A stretch of 64,000 bases of DNA from Tritrichomonas musculus (lineage: Eukaryota; Parabasalia; Tritrichomonadida; Tritrichomonadidae). A program made the position numbers and the translations under genes. Shown here in pieces: positions 39,930-51,200 of this stretch (within the stretch, counting starts at the first letter, position 1; every line of letters begins with the position of its first letter). The notes under the pieces were generated by a model. The model saw only the letters and a program-made list of their open reading frames with translations. It was not told the origin of the DNA and did no database searches. The stretch lies in the NCBI GenBank assembly GCA_039105265.1, contig JAPFFF010000075.1:248001-312000 (forward strand), read 5' to 3'.

Positions 39930-41401
39930 ATAGCTAATATACTTATTATTCTATATAAAATTTTTTTTAGCATTTAAAAAGTTAAACTTTTTAATGAAGG
40001 AAAAACTTAAAAAAAAAACCCTCCAACTTGCTGGTATTGACGTTTCATTAATTTTACGATTTAAATAAATTGTATTTATGTTTATAAACAAATATTAATT
40101 ATAGAGTGTTTTATGTTTATGATTATTTAATGAGATATTTAAAATACTAATTTCAAAATAAGAAAATACGTTTTTTCTAGAAGCCTTCACAAATATTTAT
40201 GAGATCTCATATAAAAATACTCGTTTTTTTCTATCCCCTCCCACAAATATTCAATTAAAATACGTTTTTTACAAAAAACGTGTTTTTTGAAAAAGAGTTT
40301 TTCCTTTGTTAATAATTAATATAAATATAATATTTTTTAATAAATATTTTCTAATAAATATTATAACAATAAATATATTATTTAATAAATTATAAATCTT
40401 TATTTTGATAATTTTTTTCATTAAATCTGCTCAATAATGGATATTCAAATAACGAACAATAATGCATTGTGAAATAAAAAAAACACGTTTTTTCTAGATT
40501 GCCCTCTCAAATATTTGTTAAATATCATATAAAAATACTCGTTTTTTCTATCTCCTCCCTCAAATATTCAATACTAGGTTGTAAGAAAAATTATTTTAAC
40601 ATTTTCAACAATCATAAAGAATTTCATTGTATAAAACAAACAACAACTCAATATATTTCGACAGTCAACCAAATTGTTTGAACTAAAAGTGTTTTTTGAA
40701 AGATTATTTTTTTTTGACAACCTAAATCATACTTCATATTTTTTTCTTTAATGGTAAAAAACTTTTTGTTTAATATAACTATTCAATACATTACCTAAAA
40801 TTTAAAAAAAAAAATTTCAGAAATTAATTAGTATAATAATTCCCAATGAATTGATTGTATTTTATAAATTTTAGCAAAGTATGCATATTGTTTTTCTGTT
40901 TTTATCTTTAATTTAGAGTTAAACTATGCAAAATCAATAAAATGGCCAATTTAGATAAAATGATCATCACCTAAAAATTTATGAGATGAAATTAAATCAA
41001 AAATTCTATACAATATCTAAATAAATATATATTTCATTAGGATCTATCAGAAGACTTTGAATGTTTTTTTTACAACATATAATATGTTAATATGCAGAAA
41101 ATATTTTCAATGTAGAACAAAATTAATTAAAAAAAATATAAATTTAGGATTTGCTAATTTTATATTAATTATAATAATTCTTTTATGAGGTATAATGTAA
41201 AAGATATAACTATTTTTTTTCACCTGTTAAAAAAAGTAAACGGTATTGGAGGGGGTTTTCTGAAAAATTGATTATTGAAGTTGGACCATAGCAGGAAGTT
41301 GAAATTACTGAACTTGTGGAGAATTTTCATTAAAATAGTTTAGTGGTTTTGCGTTTTTCACTTTTTTAATTTGCTCAAAAATAGCATATCTTTTTTAAAT
41401 A
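39930..41401. other. AT-rich intergenic with a diverged direct duplication
   Basis: Segment 40,160-40,262 is repeated with changes at 40,478-40,575 (shared AAATACTCGTTTTTT, CACGTTTTTTCTAGA and CAAATATTCAAT). No gene. Homopolymer T and A runs are frequent. Confidence 0.6.
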
Positions 41402-42867
41402 TAGTTGGTGGACATAATTATGTTTTTGGGACATAATCATGTTTGCTCAACTTTTTGAATGGTACACAAAAATAAAACACATTTTTCTCAATACTTTTTA
41501 AAGATAATTTGATAATATTATATACTTTATTAATGTATTTTATGTACATCATTATTTAATTAAATGAGCTATTATATTTGTGATTTATATGAAATTTTGC
41601 CATTAATGTAAAAAAAAGTCAAAATGCTTATTTTATTCTCAATAATTGAAACTTGGGATTTAATAATAATATCATTAATTCATAATCAGTAGTGATATAA
41701 TTTTGTCAGATAATTGATATCTAAAAACTTTCATATAAGAAAATTTTGATGCACAAAATAAAGTTAAAAATCATATCACTTTTTTGTTTTTTTCCAATAA
41801 AAAATAAAAACTTTTAAATTTTTATTTAAATATTTGATATAATGCATATAGTATAATGATATTGAAAGAATAAAATTGGCGGTTCTACTCAAGATCTATT
41901 ACCTTAATGAAAAAGAGTAACTTCTGAAATAACTTAAAAAGACTTTCAATTTTAGACATTGAGAAATTATTTTCATTATTTTAATAGTTCTTCTATACTT
42001 ACCTAATATTTATTGATTAATTGCTATTTTTAATACTATTATAATAGAAAAAATAAAAAAGTGAAATTTGTTTTTTTCTTAGAAAAACCTGAAATCTTGA
42101 TGGGCAACAATGATTTTTAGAGGATTAATAACATATTTCATTGTATGTGTTATCAAATAATGTAATTCTGAAATCATATCAATTATGCATGAGTGATTTA
42201 TGAATGATTTTGAATGAAAAAAAGAAAAATGAAATTTTTCCAAGATTGATTCTTTTTCAACCATATTATTATATTTAATATATTATATGCATCATATAGA
42301 TGATTAATACTGCATCTAATTTGAAATAAAATAAACTCATTTTTCAAAATTAGTAATTTTGTATGAATGATTTTTGTCATATTTTGAAAACACTTTTTCT
42401 TTTTATATAATTATTATTTCAATAAATTTTTTTCTAAAATATAATATATACATTATATTCTAAAATAATAACTATGTTAGAGCAAATTAAAACAACCTTT
42501 TTTTTTATGGTAAAAGCATGAAATGTGATATGAAATGAGTTTTTTGAGTAGTGAAATGAAAATGAAACCATTTTTTCTAATTATCTATTTTATTTCAATA
42601 AATAATAATGATACATTTTAATTATAGATGAAAAGTAAATTATAATTTTTTTCAAATAATAAAAAAATATTAAGAAATTAAAAATTCGATATCATATTTA
42701 TGATCAAATTTAGTTTGATAAAAGTGAATGAAAATCGGGGAATAGAATGTATCCAATATGATATTAATTGTTCTACAATTGTTTTTTTAAAAGTCCAATT
42801 TGAATATATAGAAATGATGTGAAAACATAATTATGTCTCCAAAACAGAATTATGTCCACCAACTATA
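41400..42867. mobile_element. Non-autonomous TA-flanked transposon
   Basis: Body 41,402-42,865 (1464 bp) flanked by TA on both sides. Terminal inverted repeats are 42 bp with four mismatches: TAGTTGGTGGACATAATTAT at the left, TAGTTGGTGGACATAATTCT at the right (reverse strand). Within each end the word GGACATAAT or GAGACATAAT occurs twice, a typical arrangement for transposase binding. TA duplication fits Tc1/mariner/pogo elements. The interior is AT-rich and has no transposase frame, so it would need a partner for movement. Confidence 0.78.
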
Positions 42868-43386
42868 TTAATTTTTATATTAATTTTTATAAAAAATTCA
42901 ATGATTATTTGGCGATATCGACTTTTCAATTCCATCTAGACTGGAATTGATGAAAAGGTTTTATGATTTTATAATAATATAATATAAAACTTTATTTTAA
43001 GCATTTGCACTTTTTAAATAAAAGATTAAAATTATTGGAAAAATTGTATAATTTCACAATGCTAAAAATGTGCATGCAATCATCCATTATTTGATATAAA
43101 TATAATATTAATTACAAATAAATAAAATTCAAATAATTGAAAATAATTCCTTGGTAGCGTTAAGCATAATTTTAATTTTATTCATGAAAAAATGTGGAAA
43201 ATTTTGGAACAAAACAAAACATAGAATTCTTTCTTTTTAAATTCTCTTTTTGAATTGGATCTGAATTATTAAATGAAAGATTTCCAACCTAGTGAATCTG
43301 CAAGTTCTTAACTATCCCATAAATCCAGCCTTGAACCCAAAGAAATCCAAAAATAATGAGCATTTAATTCATCAAATAATTCTTTT
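42866..43386. other. AT-rich intergenic, nothing recognised
   Basis: Three-prime flank of the C2/TerD gene. No repeat or gene seen. Confidence 0.5.
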
Positions 43387-45048
43387 TTATTTATTAGCAG
43401 CACCACTCAAAACGAAATCACGAAAAGCCTCTTGGCTGTCAACACAGGTTAATGGAGAAGATGCGTAAGGATTCTTAGATTCGAAAACCTTGCAAACAGG
43501 CATGAACATCCAGTCATCATCACTGTCTCTAATGAAGAGAGCAATGAAGACTCCGCATGGTGAATCATGTGTTGGCAAGCTGAATCTCATTAGTTCCGCC
43601 TTTGATTCAGCGTCATTTATGATGCATATTGCATCTGACCAATTTTTTCTAACAATTAAATTCGATCCTTTACGTTTCGGTTTCATTGTTGCTAAAGCGC
43701 AAAGCGAGACGTACTTCATTGCGGGGTCAATTTTGTCGAGGCAAAAGAAAATTCTCTCTCTTATCTTTGAGAATTGATCATAGTAATCGAAGTACACTTG
43801 ATTGTTCTTATCATGACGGTCATAAAAGATTATCGGACTCATCTTTTCACAGCCTTCGCTGCATGTGTAAACGCAGAACGTCGGATCCACGCAGGAAGAC
43901 CAAGAGAGCGACACTGATATTTTTTTCGGCCTTTCATTAATTGAATTTGCTTTGAATGCACTTTTCAAAGAGTAACTTTTTCCTGGAACAATGTCAAAGG
44001 ACATGATTGCATTACTTCCGTTGTTCGGCGACGCTGGGAGTGATCCATGGATCGCTTTGACAGCGGCATTGAAAATTTTTTGCTGTGCAATTCCTTCAGG
44101 GTGATTCGTGTAATAATCTTTCATGTTCTCGATATCATCTTTGCCTTGTATGCCAGCTTGCATCGGATATACTGGAGTGTTGTGAATTCCATCAGATTCG
44201 GTTACTGAAATCGGTTTGACTGAAACTTTACTTAACGTCATTAAAAGTGAAACCGGAAACAAGGCAAATGTGTTTTGTGTGCCATTATTGCAGTTCACGA
44301 CAATGGACGAGTCAGTGTCATTGCAAAAGTATTGGTGCGAGCTATCTTTGTCGATGTACTCTGGTGCTGTGGCAAATTTTAGTGTCACTTTTCCGGTATA
44401 ATTCATTGCTTTTATATAAAAGAAAAAATTGCCATCTTGAACATAGCTGTGATCAAAATAAAAGACTTGGGTTAGACCTGATGGACCGCATTTTGTAGGT
44501 TCTTCTTCGATTTGAATATGTTCTCTTGTAGATGGATCATATATTGTGCCTTTGTTTTCGATACCTCTACAAAACATGTGCACTTCCTGAAAATTTAGTT
44601 GGAGAGGAGGGTCGTAGGTTAAATAGGTATAAACTTTAATCGGATTTTGGAATTTTTGAGTTATAATATTGGTCAATGGAGTGTATGAAACTGAATAAGT
44701 AACTGTTGCATTAGCTCCTTTAAATGAATTGTATAATTCAATCCTGTCGGTTATTGGCTGAGGTTTTAATAAAGTTCCCAAATTCAACGGAATCGTGATT
44801 CGTGCAATTGAACGTTCGCCCACCATTTTCTTCTCATTAAAAATAAGCTGGATTGAATTAAAACAATAGAATGGGATCAATATGTCTTCGTTATATTGTG
44901 GATCTGAGTCTTTTGAAACTTTTTTTGTAACAGCGTAGGCCATGAAGTTCTCACGAGGTGCACCTTCTATTTTCGGTACCACTTCAACGTACGAGGTGAT
45001 GTTTTTTGCAGATAAATCATGCGCAGAAATAATATGTAAATGTAACAT
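43387..45048 (-). CDS. C2 domain plus TerD-like domain protein
   Basis: 553 aa from ATG 45,048. Residues 1-130 form a C2-type domain: MLHLHIISAHDLSAKN, DSDPQYNEDILIPFYCF, RSIARITIPLNLGTLL. The Asp positions expected for Ca2+ binding are partly present (D11, D54 region). From about 300 the tail follows the TerD (tellurium-resistance) fold: KKISVSLSWSSCVDPTFCVY, then YFDYYDQFSKIRERIFFCLD, YVSLCALATM, CGVFIALFIRDSDDDWMFMP. The middle (130-300) is strand-rich with conserved-looking cysteines and is not assigned. C2 domains bind membranes in a Ca2+-dependent way; TerD domains bind Ca2+ in bacteria. A calcium-responsive membrane role is inference. No signal or transmembrane segment. Base composition is markedly richer in GC than its flanks. 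Confidence 0.75.
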   Translation of the reverse strand: MLHLHIISAHDLSAKNITSYVEVVPKIEGAPRENFMAYAVTKKVSKDSDPQYNEDILIPFYCFNSIQLIFNEKKMVGERSIARITIPLNLGTLLKPQPITDRIELYNSFKGANATVTYSVSYTPLTNIITQKFQNPIKVYTYLTYDPPLQLNFQEVHMFCRGIENKGTIYDPSTREHIQIEEEPTKCGPSGLTQVFYFDHSYVQDGNFFFYIKAMNYTGKVTLKFATAPEYIDKDSSHQYFCNDTDSSIVVNCNNGTQNTFALFPVSLLMTLSKVSVKPISVTESDGIHNTPVYPMQAGIQGKDDIENMKDYYTNHPEGIAQQKIFNAAVKAIHGSLPASPNNGSNAIMSFDIVPGKSYSLKSAFKANSINERPKKISVSLSWSSCVDPTFCVYTCSEGCEKMSPIIFYDRHDKNNQVYFDYYDQFSKIRERIFFCLDKIDPAMKYVSLCALATMKPKRKGSNLIVRKNWSDAICIINDAESKAELMRFSLPTHDSPCGVFIALFIRDSDDDWMFMPVCKVFESKNPYASSPLTCVDSQEAFRDFVLSGAANK

Positions 45049-46005
45049 TTACATGAAATAATAGAAATATTGAATTCTTTTAAGTAGCTTATTCAATTTT
45101 TTTAAAAATATGATATATTTAATTATGCAGAAATTAAAACAATTTATTAGAAATAAGGCTTGATAAATATAATATTTATATATAATAAAATATTTTTTGA
45201 TTAAAAACATTTATATTATAATTTTATTTATAAAGATATTTATAAAAACTTATAATAAACAAAAAATTAAATTAAACTTTTTTAATTAAATATATTTTAC
45301 ATTCAATGTACTGAAAATATAAAATTTTTTCTAAATTACTCTATCTATGCTTTGAGAAATATTAGAATAATATTATTGAAAATAAAATGTATTTGTGAAT
45401 GAAAAAGTTACTCATTGTGTGTCATTCATTGTAAATATTGCTTTATGCCATTATGTAAATTAAAATAAATGGGATATAAACAATAATTTTTAATCAAAAC
45501 AAATTTATAGATCTCCATTCATCTCCACTTCTCTTTTGCTTTTTTCTTTATTTTTTTTTTTTTTTTTTGTTTTGTTTTATCCATAAAAGAAATAACAATG
45601 ACACATGAAATAGCATTTACCAATAAATTCATTGTTCTATCATTATAAAAACCGTACCATAAAAAATCAATTGCAGGATGATCTTCGTAACTTTGCATGA
45701 AAAGCAGAAATACCTCAAATCCCCTATCTTCTAGTCTGAAACCACGCATCAGATCAACTCTGTAACATAATCGTTATTGTAAATTTTGGTATCAGCATGA
45801 ACCGCAAGACTGATGACTTTCGTATCATTTCCATTGTTTTACAACTCAATACGAATTCCAACTTGATTGGAAATGTTTATAAGTAATATATTAATTTTGA
45901 TATTTTCATGATTATCTGAGGTAGATAATATACTTTTGCTACTACCATTAACTTTTAATACTATACCGTAACCATTAAGAAAAAATGGATGCTTTTTTAC
46001 GATAT
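45049..46005. other. AT-rich intergenic with a small unsupported frame
   Basis: A 76-codon minus-strand ATG frame (45,519-45,749) ends in poly-lysine produced by an A/T tract and shows no family signal, so I do not call it. A CCGTAACCATTAAG word lies near 45,965. Nothing else recognised. Confidence 0.5.
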
Positions 46006-46074
46006 TTAAGGAGCCTCTTCCAATTGTTTCGTAAACTTTTCAATAATGAAATAACTCATAGAATAGCTCCTTAA
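46006..46074. mobile_element. Possible 69-bp TTAA mini-element
   Basis: TTAA-GGAGC at the left and GCTCC-TTAA at the right (46,006-46,014 and 46,066-46,074). The inside includes ATAACTCATAGAATAG, resembling the shared interior of the TTAA elements at 17,811 and 20,560. Short, so chance cannot be excluded. Confidence 0.35.
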
Positions 46075-46208
46075 AATTTAATAATAATATTATTATTTCA
46101 TGTGCTAATATAATATTAGTATTATTATTAATACAAATTATATATTAAACATTTTAATATATATTTATTTTAATTTTAAAATAGTTTTTTATCTAAATAA
46201 CAGTGTAT

Positions 46209-48010
46209 GTTTATTGAGAGTAGATGACACTTGAAAATTTTCGGGTTCCCTTTTGAAAAAGTGGGATGTCAAATGCAAATAAGTCGAAATAAAGAAGAAT
46301 ATTTTAAATGATGTTTATTTCAGAATAAAATTTATATTTTGCTCCTGCACTTTTACTATTAAATAATTCATGAATCCCCAAATTTTATCAAAAAATACGG
46401 TCCTATTAATGCACGCACCCTCAAATTTTTTTTCATAATAATGTAATTTCTGTATTAATTTTATATCATATTCATAATGTTAATTTATTCGGTTGACGTA
46501 ATTTCCAAAATTCTGTTTATTCGTTTAAATATTATGTTTTTAATTAATACTTAAACGGGAAATGAAAAATTGTAAACGTAAATCATTAATATGAAAGAAA
46601 ACTCGCCATTCATAGCACGAGATCACTTATATAATTCAAGTGAATCATCTCCATCACCATTTGCACAATCATTGATATCAAGAAATTATCGCCAATCTCA
46701 AAGATATGTAGTGCATGAGTTAAATTCTTTAATAGATATTGAACCAAAAGGAAGGAGATACTCAGACCGTCTAAAGAAAATATTTATAACATTGTTTTTA
46801 CTTTCCCCAGCTGCATATTTACTTTTGACCCACATATTACCAATTATGAGTTTAAGGCAAGTCCAAAGAACAAAATCCAAGATGATAAATAGCTTACAAA
46901 ACAAATTAATGTCATTAGAATATATTCCAGACATCGTTAGAGAATATACTACCAACTTGACAAATGAAATAGAAGTTATTCTGGCAGTTGACTCGTGTTC
47001 AGTTACTCCAACATTATCTCTATTTTCAAACAGTACAATTGAAACATTAACATCAAAATATAATTTAACAAAAGAAACTTTTGATTTTATTTCACCAAAT
47101 ATTAATTTATTTGAAAATTGGTTAAAGAATAATTCAAAATTAATGACAAAAGCATTTTTTGTATTTCAAGTCCAACCTGTTTCACCAAATTTACCATCTT
47201 TTGTTGTTCATGTTTATCCTTCAAATACTGGAAAAGCAGACAGTCATATTTTGAATTTGTTGCAACAAATAAGTTCTTTTTTAATAAAAGAGCATATAAA
47301 AACAATCGCATATGCTTCAGATGGAGACAATTTTATTTATTCAACTCATGAATCTAATATTATTAATCATTATAAACAAGGATATTTTAATTCGATTAGT
47401 CTAGATAAACCACTTGTTATCAGTGATCCATTACACATTCTCAAAAGATCTAGATACCATTTTGTTAAAAAAATTCATGAAACAGATTTACCTTATAAGT
47501 TGAATTTTCCATCAATGGTATTTAGAGATGATTTACCTACAAAAATGCACGATCGTTTACCAATTTTGATGTTTCAATTAAGAGTTTTTGAAAAAATGAC
47601 AGAGCACAAACTATATAATTATTCAATCTATTGCTTACCTAGTATTTTATTCTTAACTTTTTTATCATATAACATTGATATTGAAGATAGAATTTTGTTT
47701 TTGTATATGACAAAATCATTATGTGAAAGATTATATTATAATATTTATCAATCACCAATAATAAATAATTTTTCAATGAAAAGTAATATTATAAGAGATT
47801 TACTATCAATAGTGTGCACTTTTATTGACATATTAACTTATAATATCGACGAGGAAAAAATTTTTGTTGATTGAGCTTGGTTTGCACTGTTTAGCTGTTA
47901 ATGAGCTTTGAATTACTAAATAAAAATTGATACTATTTTTACAATTTAAATTTTTAAGATAGGGCCCAAACGATCAATATTTGAGAGAGTGTCATCTACT
48001 CTGTTTATTG
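46209..48010 (+). mobile_element. Complete-looking DNA transposon, 15-bp inverted ends, 8-bp target duplication
   Basis: Body 46,217-48,002 (1786 bp). The left end AGAGTAGATGACACT (46,217-46,231) is the exact complement of the right end AGTGTCATCTACTCT (47,988-48,002). The 8-mer GTTTATTG lies directly outside both ends (46,209-46,216 and 48,003-48,010). Between the ends there is one uninterrupted 427-codon gene. All features of a single insertion are present and undamaged, which suggests recent activity. An 8-bp duplication is usual for hAT, P and some Mutator elements; the ends and protein do not clearly match any of these. Confidence 0.92.
46591..47874 (+). CDS. Putative transposase of an unassigned trichomonad family
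   Basis: 427 aa from ATG 46,591, preceded by ATCATTA, which fits the trichomonad initiator TCAYTW. It lies between exact transposon ends, so it is the probable transposase. Candidate RNase-H-fold acids: D134 in the first strand (VILAVDSCSV), D244 or D246 in a later strand (TIAYASDGDN), with LVISDPLHILKRSRYHFV next (D279) and acids E334/E337 as a possible third. The DPLHxLKRxRY block recalls the DPxHLLKxxRN motif of P-element-type transposases, and FVVHVYPSNTGKADSHI precedes it. A hydrophobic segment at 64-88 (FITLFLLSPAAYLLLTHILP) is odd for a nuclear enzyme. The C-terminal third is helical. No zinc finger or THAP domain is visible at the N-terminus. Transposase role is well supported by context, the superfamily is not. 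Confidence 0.8.
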   Translation: MKENSPFIARDHLYNSSESSPSPFAQSLISRNYRQSQRYVVHELNSLIDIEPKGRRYSDRLKKIFITLFLLSPAAYLLLTHILPIMSLRQVQRTKSKMINSLQNKLMSLEYIPDIVREYTTNLTNEIEVILAVDSCSVTPTLSLFSNSTIETLTSKYNLTKETFDFISPNINLFENWLKNNSKLMTKAFFVFQVQPVSPNLPSFVVHVYPSNTGKADSHILNLLQQISSFLIKEHIKTIAYASDGDNFIYSTHESNIINHYKQGYFNSISLDKPLVISDPLHILKRSRYHFVKKIHETDLPYKLNFPSMVFRDDLPTKMHDRLPILMFQLRVFEKMTEHKLYNYSIYCLPSILFLTFLSYNIDIEDRILFLYMTKSLCERLYYNIYQSPIINNFSMKSNIIRDLLSIVCTFIDILTYNIDEEKIFVD

Positions 48011-48280
48011 TTATAATATGAAAATATAACCACTTTCCTTAAAAAAAGTTCTATTTTTTTTAAGGGGGGGTCTCATCTTTATAGAAAAGAGTTAGAAATT
48101 TAAAAAGTTGATTTTTATTTTCTTGATATAATATTATTAATTTATAAGTTATGGTTGAGAGAATCTATCTAGGGAATCCCCCACTTTTTTTTTGAAAGGT
48201 TTATTTCGTAGCTATTCAAAAAGTTCTTAATACCAAATTCTAAGCCGAATCCAATCTTCAAATCAAATTTTGAGCCGAAA
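48011..48280. other. Flank between transposon and satellite
   Basis: AT-rich; a G-run (TTTAAGGGGGGGTCTC) near 48,061. The last 50 bases have AGCCGAA words that grade into the satellite. No gene. Confidence 0.5.
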
Positions 48281-51200
48281 CAGATTCCACGAGAACTGCA
48301 ATTGAATTATCAGATTAAACTACAACTGCAATTTGAACCATCAGATTAAACTACAACTGCAATTGAACCATCAGATTCAGCTACAACTGCAATTGAACCA
48401 TCAGATTCAGCTACAACTGCAATTGAACCATTAGATTCAGCTGCAACTGCAATTTGAACCATCAGATTAAACTACAACTGCAATTGAATCATCAGATTAA
48501 ACTACAACTGCAATTTGAACCATCAGATTAAACTACAACTGCAATTGAACCATCAGATTCAGCTACAACTGCAATTGAACCATCAGATTCAGCTACAACT
48601 GCAATTGAACCATCAGATTAAACTACAACTGCAATTGAACCATCAGATTCAGCTACAACTGCAATTTGAACCATCAGATTCAGCTACAACTGCAATTGAA
48701 CCATTAGATTCAGCTGCAACTGCAATTGAACCATCAGATTCAGCTACAACTGCAATTTGAACCATCAGATTCAGCTACAACTGCAATTGAACCATTAGAT
48801 TCAGCTGCAACTGCAATTTGAACCATCAGATTAAACTACAACTGCAATTGAATCATCAGATTAAACTACAACTGCAATTTGAACCATCAGATTAAACTAC
48901 AACTGCAATTGAACCATCAGATTCAGCTACAACTGCAATTTGAATCATCAGATTAAACTACAACTGCAATTTGAACCATCAGATTAAACTACAACTGCAG
49001 TTGAACCATTAGATTCAGCTACAACTGCAATTGAACCATTAGATTCAGCTGCAACTGCAATTTGAACCATCAGATTAAACTACAACTGCAATTGAATCAT
49101 CAGATTAAACTACAACTGCAATTTGAACCATCAGATTAAACTACAACTGCAATTGAACCATCAGATTCAGCTACAACTGCAATTGAACCATCAGATTCAG
49201 CTACAACTGCAATTTGAACCATCAGATTCAGCTACAACTGCAATTGAACCATTAGATTCAGCTGCAACTGCAATTGAACCATCAGATTCAGCTACAACTG
49301 CAATTTGAACCATCAGATTCAGCTAAAACTGCAATTGAACCATTAGATTAAACTACAACTGCAATTGAATCATCAGATTAAACTACAACTGCAATTTGAA
49401 CCATCAGATTCAGCTACAACTGCAATTGAACCATTAGATTCAGCTGCAACTGCAATTGAACCATCAGATTCAGCTACAACTGCAGTTGAACCATTAGATT
49501 CAGCTACAACTGCAATTGAACCATTAGATTCAGCTGCAACTGCAATTTGAACCATCAGATTAAACTACAACTGCAATTGAATCATCAGATTAAACTACAA
49601 CTGCAATTTGAACCATTAGATTAAACTACAACTGCAATTGAACCATCAGATTCAGCTACAACTGCAATTGAACCATTAGATTCAGCTGCAACTGCAATTG
49701 AACCATCAGATTCAGCTACAACTGCAATTTGAACCATCAGATTCAGCTACAACTGCAATTGAACCATTAGATTCAGCTGCAACTGCAATTTGAACCATCA
49801 GATTAAACTACAACTGCAATTGAATCATCAGATTAAACTACAACTGCAATTTGAACCATCAGATTAAACTACAACTGCAATTGAACCATCAGATTCAGCT
49901 ACAACTGCAATTTGAATCATCAGATTAAACTACAACTGCAATTTGAACCATCAGATTAAACTACAACTGCAGTTGAACCATTAGATTCAGCTACAACTGC
50001 AATTGAACCATTAGATTCAGCTGCAACTGCAATTTGAACCATCAGATTAAACTACAACTGCAATTGAATCATCAGATTAAACTACAACTGCAATTTGAAC
50101 CATCAGATTAAACTACAACTGCAATTGAACCATCAGATTCAGCTACAACTGCAATTGAACCATCAGATTCAGCTACAACTGCAATTTGAACCATCAGATT
50201 CAGCTACAACTGCAATTGAACCATTAGATTCAGCTGCAACTGCAATTGAACCATCAGATTCAGCTACAACTGCAATTTGAACCATCAGATTCAGCTAAAA
50301 CTGCAATTGAACCATTAGATTAAACTACAACTGCAATTGAATCATCAGATTAAACTACAACTGCAATTTGAACCATCAGATTCAGCTACAACTGCAATTG
50401 AACCATTAGATTCAGCTGCAACTGCAATTGAACCATCAGATTCAGCTACAACTGCAATTTGAACCATCAGATTCAGCTACAACTGCAATTGAACCATTAG
50501 ATTCAGCTGCAACTGCAATTTGAACCATCAGATTAAACTACAACTGCAATTGAATCATCAGATTAAACTACAACTGCAATTTGAACCATCAGATTAAACT
50601 ACAACTGCAATTGAACCATCAGATTCAGCTACAACTGCAATTTGAATCATCAGATTAAACTACAACTGCAATTTGAACCATCAGATTAAACTACAACTGC
50701 AGTTGAACCATTAGATTCAGCTACAACTGCAATTGAACCATTAGATTCAGCTGCAACTGCAATTTGAACCATCAGATTAAACTACAACTGCAATTGAATC
50801 ATCAGATTAAACTACAACTGCAATTTGAACCATCAGATTAAACTACAACTGCAATTGAACCATCAGATTCAGCTACAACTGCAATTTGAACCATTAGATT
50901 AAACTACAACTGCAATTGAACCATCAGATTCAGCTACAACTGCAATTGAACCATTAGATTCAGCTACAACTACAATTTGAACCATCAGATTCAGCTACAA
51001 CTGCAATTGAACCATCAGATTCAGCTACAACTGCAATTTGAACCATTAGATTAAACTACAACTGCAATTGAACCATCAGATTCAGCTACAACTGCAATTG
51101 AACCATCAGATTAAACTACAACTGCAATTGAACCATCAGATTCAGCTACAACTGCAATTGAACCATCAGATTAAACTACAACTGCAATTGAACCATCAGA

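Noticed and set aside
45519-45749. 76-codon minus-strand frame ending in poly-lysine
   Set aside because: The tail comes from an A/T homopolymer and the rest shows no recognised feature.
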